This document shows positions 47,215 through 60,700 of a DNA stretch of 64,000 nt, piece after piece. Every line of letters begins with the position of its first letter. Positions within the stretch are counted from its first letter, which is position 1. The notes under the pieces are model-generated. The model had not been told where the DNA came from. It ran no database searches and saw only the letters and a list, made by a program, of their open reading frames with translations. The translations under genes were made by a program, and so were the position numbers. Location of the stretch: positions 20,329,001-20,393,000 of the forward strand of contig CM036618.1 of assembly GCA_020746105.1 (NCBI GenBank), given 5' to 3'. Source of the DNA: Trogon surrucura (Eukaryota; Chordata; Aves; Trogoniformes; Trogonidae).

Positions 47215-47995
47215 CCAATCACAGAAGGGTAAAGGTTGGAAGGTATCTGTGGAGGAGGTGTAGGCTAAACCCCCCTGATCAAAGCAGCATCAATGACAGC
47301 AGGCTGCTCAAGATGATGTCTGGTCAGGCATTGAATATCTCCAAGGTTGGGGACTCCACACGCTCTTTGGAGAACCTGTTCCAGCGTTTGACCACTTTTA
47401 CCATAAAAAGAAAGTGTCTTCTCATACTTAAATGGAATTTCCTGTATTTCAATTTGTGCCTGTTGCATCTTGTCCTTTCACTAAACATCACTGAGAAGAG
47501 CCTGGCTCTTTATGAGTCTTTATGATTCATTAGGTATATGTCTCCCTGAGTCTTCTCCAGACTGAAGAGTTCCAGTTCTCTCAGCTCCTTTTTTTGTGCC
47601 TGAGATGTTCTAGTTCCTTAGTCTTCTTTGTGGCTCTTTGCTGGACTTGCTCTAGCTTACTCGCGTCTTTCTTACACTGGGGAGCCCAGGGCTGGACACA
47701 TTACTTGAGGTGCATCTCACTAGTGCCGAGTAGAGGAGAATTACTTCTCTCAGCCTGCTAGTAACACTGCTAGCCTGTCTTGCTGCAAGTGCGCATTGCT
47801 GGCTTATGGTCAGCTTGATGTCCACCAAGACCTCAGGGACCTCTTTACCAAGTTGCTCTCAATCCTGTTGCCCCCACGTTGGTCTCAATGTATGAGTTAT
47901 TTCTACGCAGGTGCAGAACTTTGGATTTCTGCTTGTTGCACTTTATGTTGGACCATTTCTCCTGCCTGTTGAGGTCACTCCAAATAGCAGCACAG
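47215..47995 (-). mobile_element. CR1 LINE, old 5'-truncated copy
   Basis: Minus-strand CR1 lacking a clean octamer tail (starts near AATCACAGAAGGGTAAAGGTTGG). It covers the 3' UTR and ORF2 C-terminus through GTGGCTCTTTGCTGGACTTGC, GGAGCCCAGGGCTGGACACA, GTGCGCATTGCTGGCTTATGG and TGCAGAACTTTGGATTTCTGCTTG. The many indels place it among the oldest copies here. Its 5' end faces the plus-strand CR1 that starts 65 bp on. Confidence 0.85.
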
Positions 47996-48059
47996 CAAAT
48001 ATATTTTAATGTATATGTATACTAGCCCCTGTAATTCAAGGGGGAAATGGTTAGTGACC

Positions 48060-48676
48060 TGCCACACCACTTAGTCACACTGAAGTCTATGGGGTTGGAT
48101 GAAATCCACCCAGGGAGCTGGTGTGAGTGCTAAACAAGCTTGTTTCAATCATTTATCAGCAGTTCTGGCTAACCCAGGTGGCCTGGAGGTTAGCAAATGT
48201 GACTGTGTTCAGCTTTGGGCCCCTCATGACAGGAAGGACATTGAGGTGCTGCTGCATGTTCAAAGAAGGGCAGCCAAACTGGTGAAGGGTCTAAAGCACA
48301 AGTCTTTTGAAGAGTGTCTGAGAGAACTGGGATTGTTTAGCTTGGATAAAAGGAGGCTGAAGGGAGACCTCGTCACTCTCTACAACTGCCTGAAAGGAGA
48401 TTGTAGGCAGGTGGGGATGAGACAAGAGGAAATAGCCTCAAGCTGCACAAGGGGAAGTTTAAATTGGATATCAGGAAAAATTTCTTCACCAAAAGGGTTG
48501 TTCAACACTGGATCAGGCTGCCCCTGGAAGTGGTGGAGTTCCCATCCCTGGAGGGATTGTAAAGAGGTGTTAGATGTTTAGACATGATTTAGTATTGGAC
48601 CTGGCAATGCTAGGTTATCATTTGGATTTGATGATCTCAAAGGTCTTCTCCGACCTAAATAATTCTATGATTCTAT
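48060..48676 (+). mobile_element. CR1 LINE, plus strand, internally deleted
   Basis: Plus-strand CR1 ending in the canonical tail AATTCTATGATTCTATA at 48661-48676. It opens with the block encoding SMGxDEIHP (CTATGGGGTTGGATGAAATC), equivalent to residues just before the RT domain, jumps to RT-proximal sequence, then jumps again near 48205 to the ORF2 C-terminus ([20 protein letters not shown]). Two internal deletions therefore removed most of RT. The 3' half keeps an open frame of 160 codons. Confidence 0.9.
48099..48581 (+). pseudogene. CR1 ORF2 deletion-fusion frame
   Basis: A 160-codon open frame created by the internal deletions. The first 40 residues come from upstream of and within RT. 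From residue about 45 it is ORF2 C-terminus ([40 protein letters not shown]). The end drifts into a wrong frame after a small indel. No catalytic residues remain. Confidence 0.75.
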
Positions 48677-51367
48677 AAATAGATTTTTGTTAGGGCAGCA
48701 AAAAATAACCATGATAAATGACAGAATTCCACTTATTGTGTAAGAATTTACAAACTAAATGGACAAAGCATACTGAAGATAGGTAAAGAGGGCTATCTTC
48801 AGTTTAGAGAGAAGAGCAACTGAAGAACAGAAGTTAAATAATCATACTATGGTTAAAAAGAAAGTCTGTGGTGAGAAATCTATGTAATATTCCCTTGTCC
48901 CCTGAAATAACCGTAAGATCATTTCTACCTCCTGAGTACTAAATAAACCTACCTTGCAGATAATGCTGTGCAACATGCAACACCAGAAAATTTGCTGAAC
49001 TAGACCTCAAGTATACAGAAAGTAGAAAAAAAATCAAAACCACAAAACATTATTGATTGTGTTGTAAAAATGGCAAAGGACATAACACAGTGGTTTTGAA
49101 TGTACTTGTTACAGTTGTTTTCTTTATTTGAAAATCTAAACAGATCTAAAAGCTAAACTCTAAATCTCTTTTCCATGCAGTAAGCAATAGTGTCTGTCAA
49201 CAATTACACAAATAATCTGTCAGTCCTCTGAAACCCGAGTAAGCATGGAAGCAATAGACAGCCCAGTCAAAGAATCAACACAAAACCAAGGTGAAATTGG
49301 CAGCAAACTTTTCACTTGCACCTGTAACCAAGCTTTAATTCTTCCTTTTCAGTGTGAAAGGCAAGTACATGCAGACTCTGCACAAAGTAAAGCTATTTGC
49401 TACCCTTTATGTAAAAGACCTAGAAGGATTAATTTGTACTTAATGTATTCTGTGAAGATTTTAAGGTCCAAAATGAAACCTATGCTCCCAAAAACTTCAA
49501 TTTCATCTCTGATGCCAAGTTAATACATTAAAGTAACATTCAGTTTATTGTTGTTCAGAAACTGTTTGGGGCAAAATTTGTTAGGTATTTTTAGCCATTT
49601 TAACTGCTCTTGCAAAATCTCTGTTTGATACTGGATGTATCAAAACCACAAAATGTCACTCCTCACTCTGTAGCATAACACTTAGATAACACTGGAAAAT
49701 ATCCGTCTCATCTGAATTCTGTATCCAAAGCCTGTATATTCAATGTTGTTTAAATAACAACAAGACTTTCCGGCTATTATCTCTTACTTGCATGAGCTTA
49801 CAGAAAAAAAAATATATTCTGACAGGGTTATTTATTCACTGTTTCTAATCTTTCAACTGTTACATGAGAATGAGGTTCTTTAGATTTTAAAAGCAGAATC
49901 TCCTATATCACAATCATTATTTACTTTTAACCCTGTATCCAGAATGTTTGAAGCACATTTCTTATCAACGGAACACATGCACTAACAGCACAGGATTTTG
50001 TGTTGTGTTACCCTTCATCAGTATCCTGAAATCAAATCTTCAGGATTGCTTTGCACCTGAACTAGTATTCTCCAGGATTTGTATACATCCATGTCCATTT
50101 TTTTGAGCACCCACATATATCATTATGAACATACTTTACATATATATTGCTCTACATATCAGGAGACTTATTCTGGTATGAATGAAAAAAAAAGCCCTCT
50201 CAGAAGAATGCAGCATGGTGTTTAAATATATATTTGCACATTTAAACAAATGCTATACTGTACTATGGTACACTGCAAAAAAAAAGAGTTGTGAAAACAG
50301 TAAGGCTCTTGTTTTCTGTAAGCTTTTACACTGAAAGGCTTCAGCTGACGTGCTTATCAGAAACAAGCTTTGCTCTGCTCTTGCCAGTTAAAACCTAAAG
50401 ACACTTCAGCCTCCTTGTGACTTACTTTGGTTAGGTATTGTCTGTTGCAACATTTCCACTCTTTCTTAGAAAAGACAAACACCTGACAGAAGTTTAATAC
50501 ATACAAACCTAGTAGCTGTGGGGTTTCTGCTGGACACCTTTCCCTACCTTTGGGTAAGGGCACCAATCTACGGCCACTGATCTCTGCACCTCAAGAAGAT
50601 GAGACACTGGGATGCACGTGGCAAATCAGAGGATTGTGTTGCTCACCATTGGGGAAACTGTGTGCAGACCATGATGGAACACTTCAGTTATTTTTAGAGA
50701 CATTCAGTGTGCCCATTATACTTCAGTATGTGAGCTGGGGAGTCAGTCAAATTACGTTACATACCTCAAGACATAATGAGGTGTCTATGTTTAAGTAGTA
50801 GAAGTAACAAAACAGAACACTAAAGAGAAGACCAGCGAAGCAAAGGCAGGGTTAAATGAGTTGCATTTTTGCACCTTCCCTCACCTGAAGTCAAGCTACT
50901 GTGCTGAGTCATCTTTGTTACAAAGGTACACCCTGCTACCAGGACTCCACACCTGGGGAGACACAGGAGTGTAAAAGAGACAGAGAATTCACGTCACTGT
51001 CTGCTCTCGTCAGTCAGCATAATACATCTAGCTCTGCAACTGAATCTAATGAACATAAGGTACGTAAAATTATTTTGCTGAAGCAAACAGACCCAGGAAA
51101 GGAAACCAATTTTAATCTGAATCAGAGCACACTGATTATCTCTCAGCAGAAGCCACCAGAACCTCTGGAAGGTGTCAGTAGCCACAGGAAAAGTAGGATA
51201 CCCAGAATCTTGAAAAGCCTGGGTATATAAAAATGTTTTACAGAAGATAGTGAAACTTATATTAGGCAGAAGGAAAAAAAAAATCTTATTCTGTGCTGAA
51301 ATATGTCTCTGTCTTATTAAGAATCTTTATCTCCACAAATAAAGTTCTCTAGCAGGCAGAATCCTAG
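48677..51367. other. AT-rich unique DNA, no gene recognised
   Basis: No retroelement recognised. The 109-codon frame 50901-51230 (+) and 92-codon frame 49245-49523 (+) have no domain, signal peptide or membrane segment I can see. Confidence 0.5.
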
Positions 51368-51480
51368 TTTCTAATCTGACTGAGTCAATGACTCAGTCTG
51401 TGACCTTGGACTAATCACTTGACCTTCCTCTGAATCAGTCAAGCTAGCTGGAAAATTGGGTGAAAACATCACATCACAGA
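51368..51480 (+). repeat. Possible MIR SINE relic
   Basis: TCTGTGACCTTGGACTAATCACTTGACC followed by TCTGAATCAGTC matches the conserved MIR core wording (GTGACCTTGGGCAAGTCACTTAACCTCTCTG...CTCAG). The upstream part is blurred and the downstream GGAAAATTGGG fits the next block loosely. MIRs are old amniote SINEs, rare but present in birds. Confidence 0.5.
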
Positions 51481-52821
51481 AAATCAGATTCTGTGGCTAA
51501 AATGAGTTCTTCTTTAGAAAAAAAAACCACAAAACTGCAGAGAAGAAAATGAATTATTATTTATCCTGAACTCTAGGTTAGAAGGCTAAACCAATAATTT
51601 CCAGTGTTCACTCCGTAATGATACGATGCTTGCCCCATAAATACCATGGCATGGTGTAAGACCATCGATATAAATAGTCTGCAGTTACTTTGTAAGCAAA
51701 GTTTATACATGTACATGCAAGTTTTTTAAGACTTCTATAAGTTCAGCCTTTCAGCAATTAAAAATTCGGTGTTCTTAATGTCTGAAATAACCTTGCAGAA
51801 GGAAGGAGAAAAGTTGTAGCTCATTATAATTTACTTAATTCACAGCAAGGTTCCAAACATATTCCCATTTCAAACTGGTGAGGTTCACATGAGAATAGAC
51901 AGTTTCTCAAAAATCACTGAAACCAGAAAAAAAATTAACTCCTAAAAATATTCTTTTAATATGTTTCTTAAATACTTGGAAAACAATGTGTCATGTATGT
52001 AAGATTATCTACCCTTCAGTTGTTATCAATTATTTAACTTTCTGATTGAAAAAGCCCAGATTTTAGCATATTCTTTTCCAAATATGCACTGAAAGTTTAC
52101 TATTTTAATTTGTGAATCTAGTGTAATCTGATTTTGTTATGTGTATTTTGTCTGAGATGACAATGGTTGAGTAGAGGGGTATAAACATAATCGTAGGGAG
52201 CAAATATTTCAAACCCGTGTAACAGACTGAAAAAAGAGCTGTTCTAGCCAACAATAGCTCTTCATCTTCTGTTTTGCTTCCTTCATCTCTCATATTTCTT
52301 TCATTTTATGGTAATAAAAAGTGAAAATATTGAAATTTTCAGCAAATAAACAAAACAGTATTGTTTTGAAAATTTAAATATTAAATATATAATACCCTCA
52401 AACCAAGAAGACTTATTTTTATATTGTGGGACTGAAATGAAATACTTCAATTTCTGACACTAATTTCTAACAGTATGGCAGTTAAGTGCGTTTGCAGTTC
52501 TTTTATACTAGTATCAACGCAGACATTTGGCTAGACTGTATTTCTGTTGCGTAACACTAAGATCTACAATAAAAATATAGAAGGTCAACATTTTAATTTG
52601 GCCCTGGATATACAGAATAGTTGAAAACAAAACAAAATTTTTAGAAGACAAACCATTATCAACTACATCCCGGGGATACATGCTTGAGAATCCAGCTTAT
52701 ACCACAGACAGAAATTGTCACTCAGAATCCATAGGTATATGGCCTAAATTCTACCTAAATCAGTCTAAGTCAGATGTTTTAACATCTCTGGCTAAAATAT
52801 CTGAAAATCTGCATGGAATTG
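51481..52821. other. AT-rich unique DNA, no gene recognised
   Basis: AT-rich, with poly(A)/poly(T) runs. A 62-codon minus frame at 52105-52293 is unremarkable. Nothing supportable. Confidence 0.5.
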
Positions 52822-52916
52822 ATCTAGTTGAGAGGCGTCCCTGGCCATGACAGGGAGGTTGGATTAAATGATCTCTAAGGTCCCTTCCAGCCCAGGCCAT
52901 TCTGTGATTCTATGAA
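52822..52916 (+). mobile_element. CR1 LINE 3' end, plus strand
   Basis: AGAGGCGTCCCTGGCCATGACAGGGAGGTTGGA, then CTCTAAGGTCCCTTCCAGCCC and the tail CATTCTGTGATTCTATG ending near 52916. Only the 3' UTR remains. Confidence 0.92.
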
Positions 52917-55900
52917 AAGCAATAAAGAAACTCAGGTGTAATTTAAGGTGATCTTAGGTGGGATGTAAATATGTCTGTTTATCCACTACATTCATTCCAG
53001 TGTAAGTTGACAAGATAAATGATTTAGTGAAGCTTTGTGGGCAGACATCCTTATACTATTGGCTAACTGATACTGGAGTTCTGCGTACCTCCAGAAGTTC
53101 ACTTACGCTCTTGTTCAAGAGTGAGATTCTGCTTTCTCTGAAGTTAATGTGTTCAATCAGTGTGGTATGAGATGGGCAAAAGAAGAAGATGCTCAGTATC
53201 TCCTCACGTGAGTTTCACAGGACAGAGCTAAAAGTGTCAATATTCAAGAGTCTCTCAAATAGTTTGGTTTACAGTTTTAATGTTATTTAATATTCTTATT
53301 CCAGAAGTTGTTTGTTGGACTAATGTATAATTTGAAGCGTTGACCACTCTTACTGAGATTTATTGACTGTAAGTCTAATATTTACAAAGGCTTTGCCTCC
53401 CTCAAAAACAATCTTATTTTCAGCAATCAGTCTCTATGAAGGTCTTCTAACATGTCTATATTTAATTATTAAACACAGGTACAGTAGTTTGAATTATATA
53501 CGTTTCTACTACCTTCATTTGCCAGCTGATTTTGCCTTGATTGCATAAAGTGTAAAAAAAAACTATGTGTCTTTTAAAAAAATAAAATAATCTGAAAAAC
53601 TATTTGAGTTTTATTACCTTTTTAATTGAAAGAATCATAATTCAATTTCTACATTACTTAAAGGAAAATGCTTCATCAAAAACATTCCTAAGTCCTGTTG
53701 TCTCCACCAGGAAGCAGCCATCTAGTGTTCATCATTTTTATTGTTATTCAATTGTACTACAGTAAAGCTACCCACCGGGGCCTGTGGTCTTTAGCCCATA
53801 CCAGACTCCATCCAGCGCCGAATTGGCAGTGTGTCTTCACTAACCATGGCCCCATGAACAAACTCAAGCTCCTGACCCAGTGCACCTGAAGAAAAAGTTC
53901 CAAAGGTTCCGTTACCCTTATCTTCAAGATCTCAATTCATCCTTATATTTAGGGGACCAAAACACTGATTTAAGTACAATGAGAAAGATGGTACAACATC
54001 ACTTTGTTCCTTTGACACTAATGATTTTGTTGTATTACAAAGTTATTGGTGCAGACTTCTGTGAACTTGGTCTGATGTTGCGGAATGGTCCTCCAGGGAA
54101 ATTAAGGACCATCAGATGCCTCAGTGCCTTCCCCTCAAAATGCACACTGTGCTCTGCTTCCTCAACTGTGCTAGCCCAAACCTATTATTTCTCTGGAAAT
54201 CTTTCAAACTAAAACACAGCACTCTGCTCATTTTCCCCAAAGGAGACAAGAGGGCAAACACAAGACAGATGTTAGTCCTTCTATTTAGTTCAGTACACAG
54301 ATATATTAAGAGTGTGGTGCAAGAACCTACATAAGCGTTACAGACTACACAGTTACTAATGAGTCTACTTTTATGGTACCTTAAAAAAATGGTATTAGAA
54401 GTGCTCCATGGAATAATAGCATACCTGTTATCCATGCCTTTCACTCCTTGACTCAAAAAGTCCAGGAAATAAAGTAAATGGACGTGAGATAACAGAAGTT
54501 TCATACTCTCTGTACCAATTTAAAAGCTATTGAGAAGTTCATGCATTTTCAGATTATGTCAGGGTGTCATTTGTCTTTGTTTGGCACCAATTCTCCAGTA
54601 AGCTTCTCTTTTCACCATATAAATGGGTCTGATGCTGTATTAGCACAGGGGACTAAACAGAAGCAGCTGTATAGCAGTGCCCATGCATTTAAAAGCACAA
54701 CCCTAATTCAGTGTATGTCAGAGGAGCTTTCCCACTATCAAAACTGAAACAGGATCTGACCATAACAGATAGCTATATCCCACTTGTAGTGAGTAAAAAT
54801 AAATTTACAGCAATGCTATTATTAAGACATTTCACTCTGAATTTACACTGTTGTCTCTGAAAGCAGAGTTTTGTTCTGCTTACCTTCTGGTTTAGTTTTC
54901 TTTGCAGTAGGGAAAAGCATAGTTAAAAGAATTTTATATAGCTAGGAACACCGAGAGGAAGGTACCTTTCAAACATTTGAAAGTTTTCACATACAGGTTT
55001 TCTTTCTCAATTTATTGTGATAAGATTTGTTTCCTGAGGTGGAAAATGTAATTAACAATTAAAGAGTTGATGATTAAATCATTTGCAGATGATTCTGTAG
55101 AAATGGAAGATTTTTTTCTTTATTTATTTCTTTTTCTGAATTTTTTTTTTGGTAATTATAGCGAAAGGAAGAGGAAGTACACATTAGACATATGAACGTT
55201 GAATTCACCTTTTGCTTTTGAGGCATATTCTCATTTAGTCCAAATATGAAAATCCTAGTAACACTCATGTGAGTGCTGCACCTGTCTGGACAGCAGGGTA
55301 GACTTTTTGCATGGTTAAGTGTATGCAAGACCAGGACCAGGCCAGTTATATCAACCTAGAAACTTCATTGACAGGAATATAACATTAAAAGGACAAAATC
55401 ATGATTTTTGTATTGCAGTTTTCATCAATAGAATTTATGTTTGTAGGTAATGAAAAGCTTATTCCCTTCAGCCAACCAGTGTCAGCATTATTAACAGTGA
55501 TGTTTATATGGGACAGACTTAGGGCAATGACGAATTATCTCATTTACAGTACTGTCCCGAAGTTCCCTTGTTATAAAAGTTACAAATTATGTCAATTATT
55601 CATAACTTGCTTATAATACCTTCCTGAGACACAATATAAATTTGTTCATAAAAAATACGATTCCGTTTCCATCCCACCCCCCCACATTTTATTGAGAAGG
55701 TGACATGACTGTGGGTAATGATTACGGGTCCTAGCTTTTGCAGCTTCAAAGTGTTCATACTATAATTAAAGCAGGGAATTAAAGCTGTGTCTGGGCAGTC
55801 TATAAAATGTGCATATTGATGTTTTAGCACTGATTAATACCATTGTGAAAAATTCAGACTTTCCAGAGGGTCCTGTACCCTGAAACTCCTCCTCCCAACT

Positions 55901-57134
55901 GAGTTTTGCACTTATATTGGAAAATAAGTGTATACCGCTGACTGATGTACATGTTTCTCATTCCCTAAAATGATGCAGTGGTCTAGCTGAGCCTCGTAAT
56001 ATCTATCCCAAACAAATTACATGACTTCAAGAGTTCCTTTGGGTTCGGTGAAATTCAGGGAGTTTCCCAAGAGGCTGAGTTTGTGAGCAGATGTTTCTGC
56101 CTTTCTCTGTACCAGTGTCTTCCATAACGATTGAAAGAAGAGGCAAGAACTAGTGGCTCTCCTAATTCTGGGACATACACGTTGCAAATAAGTAAAGCAG
56201 TACTAAAATCCAAAGAGCCATAGTGATTCTGCTCTTCTAATAGCAATGATGTTTTCACAGAAACCAAGTGGAGGAACTGTGGAACAAAATACAAGAAAAA
56301 AGGTGGTGACCCATCACTGCAGTATGCACAACCAGACTTGCTTCAGGCCATGTCTCTTCTCTGCCTAAGTAATTCAGCTAACTGCTGAGATAAACACATG
56401 ATGCTTACACAGCATGCAAATAAATAGCTGAAGTTCTCCAGTACTAAACTAGAATTATGGGACCAGATATGGAGTAGTATTTTTTACTTGTTTTACAAGT
56501 TTTATTCTGTGATGGCTGGTTTTCCTGCTAAACCCAGAGGTCTTTCTTCCAGTCCCCCCAAAATTGTGCATAGCTTTATTACTGATGCTTTGCATGCAAC
56601 TGTGGTTTACAGGTTTTGAAGACAAGTCTGCAAAAATATTTCTGAATAGTCCCATGGCATAACCGCTTACTGAAAGATCCCAAACATATACCCCTTCAGT
56701 AAAAATCAGACCATACCTCTGTGAAGTATGACTCCACACATGGCTAAATGGAAGCATTACATGAATAAGCTATCTATATAGGACATCTAGTAGAAAACGA
56801 ATGAATAAAACTGTTGTTCTGAGCCAGAGTCATCTGATTTCAATATATAACAATGTTCCTGTGTCACTTCTCCTTCATAGAAGACATGAGTTCTGTCTGA
56901 TAATGTAGTGTGTGCAAATGTAATTATGCAGGAAAAATATAAATTAAAAAATATCAAGACAAAACCAGTATGCTTAGAAGTTGTACCAAACTTTGGATTT
57001 TATCTTTATTTCTTATTTTACACTTACATTTTAATTTTACGTTTACTTTTATTTAGTTACCGTGAATTATTGAAAGAAATTTGGCACAAATAGGTTTAAT
57101 CAAACGACATTTTTAGAAAAAAAGTTAGTATATT
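52917..57134. other. AT-rich unique DNA, no gene recognised
   Basis: No clear retroelement apart from possible old relics at 53735-53835 and 54826-54880 (the latter ACTCTGAATTTACACTGTTG...AGCAGAGTTT). Frames at 53880-54212 (+) and 54121-54504 (-) overlap and neither has a motif. Confidence 0.45.
53735..53835 (+). repeat. Possible ancient amniote SINE relic
   Basis: ATTGTACTACAGTAAAGCTACC, GGGGCCTGTGG and ACTCCATCCAGCGCCG follow, with gaps, the order of an old amniote SINE-like repeat ('TACTACAGTAGTGCCTA...CCCATTGTGCTAGGCGCTG'). It is decayed and was recognised by wording only. Confidence 0.35.
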
Positions 57135-57742
57135 TGTGGTGGTTTGGCCCTGGCTGGAGGCCAGGAGCTCACCGAAGCCGCTCTATCACTCCCCTTTATA
57201 GATGGACACGGGAGAGGTAAGATGTAACAAGCAGCCCGTGGGTAAAGATAAAAAACAGTTTAATGTAGGAATAGCAAATGCTGCGCGTGGAAGCAAAGCA
57301 AAACAGAACAAAGGTTATTCTTTACTTCCCATCGGTGGGTGATGTCCGACTGCTTTCCCAGGAAACAGGGCTCCAGTACGCGTAGCGGTTGCTCCGGAGG
57401 ACAAACACAAACAGCGAATGCTCCCCCACTTCCCTCTGCCTTCTCGCTTTTATATCTGAGCTGACGTCGTATGGTATGGAATACCCCTTTGGTCAGTTTG
57501 AGTCAGCTGGCCCGGCTGTATCCCCTCCCAAGATGTTGCTCACGCCCAACCTACTGTTGGGAGAACGTTGGAAAAAAAAAACAAACAAAACAAGCCACAG
57601 CCTTGGTGCTGTGTAAGCACCGCTTAGCAGTAGCCAAAACACTGGGGTGCTATCAACACCCTTCTAGCTACTCCTCCAAGAAACACAGCACTGAGAGAGC
57701 TGCTGTGGGAACATTAACTTCACCTCAGTATGACCCAATACA
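57135..57742 (-). mobile_element. ERVL-type solo LTR with probable target duplication
   Basis: A 608-bp LTR, minus orientation. On the + strand it runs TGTGGTGGTTTGGCCCTGGC...ATGACCCAATACA (TG...CA in sense). In sense it has a TATAAAA (+ strand TTTTATA, 57448-57454), a CRE-like TGACGTC next to it (57462-57468) and an ATTAAA poly(A) signal (+ TTTAAT, 57259-57264). Flanks are ATATT (57130-57134) and ATCTT (57743-57747), a 5-bp target duplication with one mismatch. No internal sequence is present, so it is a solo LTR from recombination. It is the best-preserved LTR of its group here. Confidence 0.88.
57448..57468 (-). promoter_or_regulatory. LTR promoter: TATA box and CRE-like site
   Basis: Read on the minus strand, the CRE-like half-palindrome GACGTCA-type site (+ TGACGTC at 57462-57468) lies 8 bp upstream of TATAAAA (57448-57454). 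Both are intact, so the solo LTR could still act as a promoter or enhancer leftward. Activity is inferred from motifs only. Confidence 0.5.
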
Positions 57743-60700
57743 ATCTTATGGTCTGATCCAGTGACACTGAGGACACTGGTAAATCATCCTTTCATTTTAG
57801 GGATATAGGGTCAGACTTCTGACGAGTTAAAAAAAAACCAAAAGAATCTATTAAAGATGATGTACTGCAGAATAATTACGTGTTCCTGTAAATGATCCAG
57901 TAATTATACCGAATGACTCCAAAAATAGTTTCACTTGCAGTTTCAGATCCCAGGATAAAACCCTTCTTCAGAAGCAAGAAGCAATCAAGAATATATCCCA
58001 CTTATTCATAACACTGATTGTATTGTCCTTAAACTTGCAATATATATTTATGTTGTCATCACAAGTGAGCGGGTGCTGAAAGAAGATTCCCAGGAATATT
58101 CCTTCACAATATTAAAGTTTATTCTACCATGTTTATGTCTCTTTCTGTGTTGTATCTTATATATTTATCTTTCTAAGTAATAATCTTAGTACAAATAAAA
58201 CTTTAATTAATAGCTATTGTCACAGCTTCTTGCATTTGTAAATTAATATGATCCATTGTAATAATGTATATATGTTCTAGAAGTGGGTTTAATTGCCAAG
58301 TTCCAAGAAAAAATAAATTTAAATAAATATACTGTTTCAAAATATTGGTAAAGAAAATAGACTAGTTACTGAAACAACTGAGATAATTTTGAAAATTAGT
58401 TGGTTTATGAGTTTAGAAGAAACATACAGGCTTAACCTCTACTACTAAACTTTATCTTAGTCTCCAACACAGGATGACCACATCCATACTACTTTTGGAA
58501 AGAGTCTCCAGACTGAGTTAATTCCCAGATCACACTTGGGATGCATTTGGAGAGTGTTTATTGACTCATGCCAAAGCCTTATAAATAATTTAACCATTAA
58601 ATGGTTGAACCATTTGAATAATTCAACAATTTAAGTGAGAAGGTTCCAGTAGCTGGAGGTCTTAACAGACAGAGACTTAAGGTTCACAAACCTTCATTCA
58701 CAGATGCTGAGCAAAGAGCACTACTGTGAGTAACCATAGCCTCCTCGATAAGTGTCAAATGTGTTTTAAAATAGCAGTGCAGAATGAATGTGCTAGCACT
58801 TCACAAGCTAAAAATCATATTAAAAGGAAGATACAGAAGAGCTCCCATTAAATATTCACATACAAAGTTATACTGGGTATTCTACTCATGGAAGAAAGAA
58901 TGATCTCCTGTAAGATCTGAATTACAGATAACCTAAACATTGCTTTATTTGGTTGCCTGTAAATTACCATGGATTAGAATCTGGTGTTAAACTGTGGCTT
59001 CCCAAATTGTATTAGAAAACAAGGATACCAGAGCAAAAGTATTCTTTGCCCTGTCAAATGTTTATCAGTCTCTGTCATCCTTTACTCTTGAATGGAAACA
59101 CATAGAGAACAGATTGCTTTAATTTCCAGAACAGAAGTTATCACAGCTAAATTTCATTCTAGCATGAGAAAAGTATGGAAATGAAAGAATAAAGTTTGGA
59201 TCTATGTGCATGTATCAAGAACAATGATGACATCTGTAGCAAGTGAAATGCACGTGTATGCGCTGAACATCCCACCTACTGATCACTGCACCCAGCAGTG
59301 TACCTTGCTTGTGTACCTTGACCTACTTACTGATAAACTGCTGTGCTATACACATGTTAAAAGATAAATTCTTGTCACCACCTGTGTCTCTGAACATTTC
59401 AGAGGACAACTGCTTAGGGCTACAGCACACATATACCTTATTAATCACTAAAGAAAAACTGTGAGAGCTCCTGAAGAAAGGAAAACAACAAGCCCATGAA
59501 ATGTCACAGCTGATAACTATGTAGGCTGTACAGCCTCTCTGAGTTGAAATTATATTAGACTGTTTCTCAATCGCCTACAATGAAACAAAGGTCCAGTCCA
59601 CATATCCGGAAGAAATTCTTTACAGAGACACCTGTACATTACTGGGGGGAGCAACAATGTGAAGATATATTGGCAAGGAGCTCAACACTTTTAGTGCTAA
59701 CAAAAAAAAAAAACAAAACAAAACATAGGAGACATCTTACCAGAGAATCTTTATTTTCTCGAGGGGGCAAGTAATGGAAGACAGGCACCTTGCTCTCCAG
59801 TGCCAATTAATATCGTCTAAGTTATCTAGGTATCTAACATCAACTTCATCTGACTATGTGTAGGCAGTTAAAACAAGTCCTAAGGATCCTACCGTACATA
59901 TCTGTGGATAAAAACTACTCAATGAGATTATAAAATACTCAACATTCAAAACGTTTGTAGCAATTTCTGTAGTGATTTCAGCATTTTCGTATGTTTTACA
60001 TTAAGGCTTCTATTATCTCAGCTCAGAGATCTGTATAAAGAGGTGGACCTTGACTTTATTTTTTCCAAGGAAAGAAAAATTTTCAGTTGAGAAAATGTAT
60101 GTTCAATATTTGTTTTCTCTGTCTCTCAAAAAACTGCAAAATCTTTGTGGCTGACTAGTCGTTTGCTGTTGAATAATAATTTATCAACCTGTGAGAGGTC
60201 ATTATACTAGTAAAAAAACAGAAAAAAAAACTATTAGGAAGGTGCGATTAACAGAAAAAAACACTACTTTTTGTATAGAATTTTTGTTTTGTTTTGTTTC
60301 AAAGCTCATTAATATTCTCATGAGGTACATTTATTCTAACACAGTTGGCTGTGATTCCACCTCAAAACAATGTTTTACATTAATGGTAATGTACACTGCA
60401 GTGGTGGCAATGCAAGAATTGATATTATTTTTATGGTACCTTCACTGGGTTACCTTATGCATTGACATCAGTATGGAAATCAAAAGCAGCAAAATCATGT
60501 TGATCGGCTGCTTTATATGAATGTCATGCTGCACTTATGCAGGGGAACATTAATGTCAATGCCAAAGCCACATTGCATATAATATCAATATTGATGTTCC
60601 TATGAGCCTTGTTTCTTATTCACGTTGCAAATGGCATGTTCAGAAAAAATAAAATACTATTTACAGTGTAGCCATAATGACTAAAAAGAAAATAATAATG

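Noticed and set aside
50901-51230. 109-codon plus frame in AT-rich DNA
   Set aside because: No signal peptide, membrane segment or known motif. Length alone is weak evidence in 64 kb.
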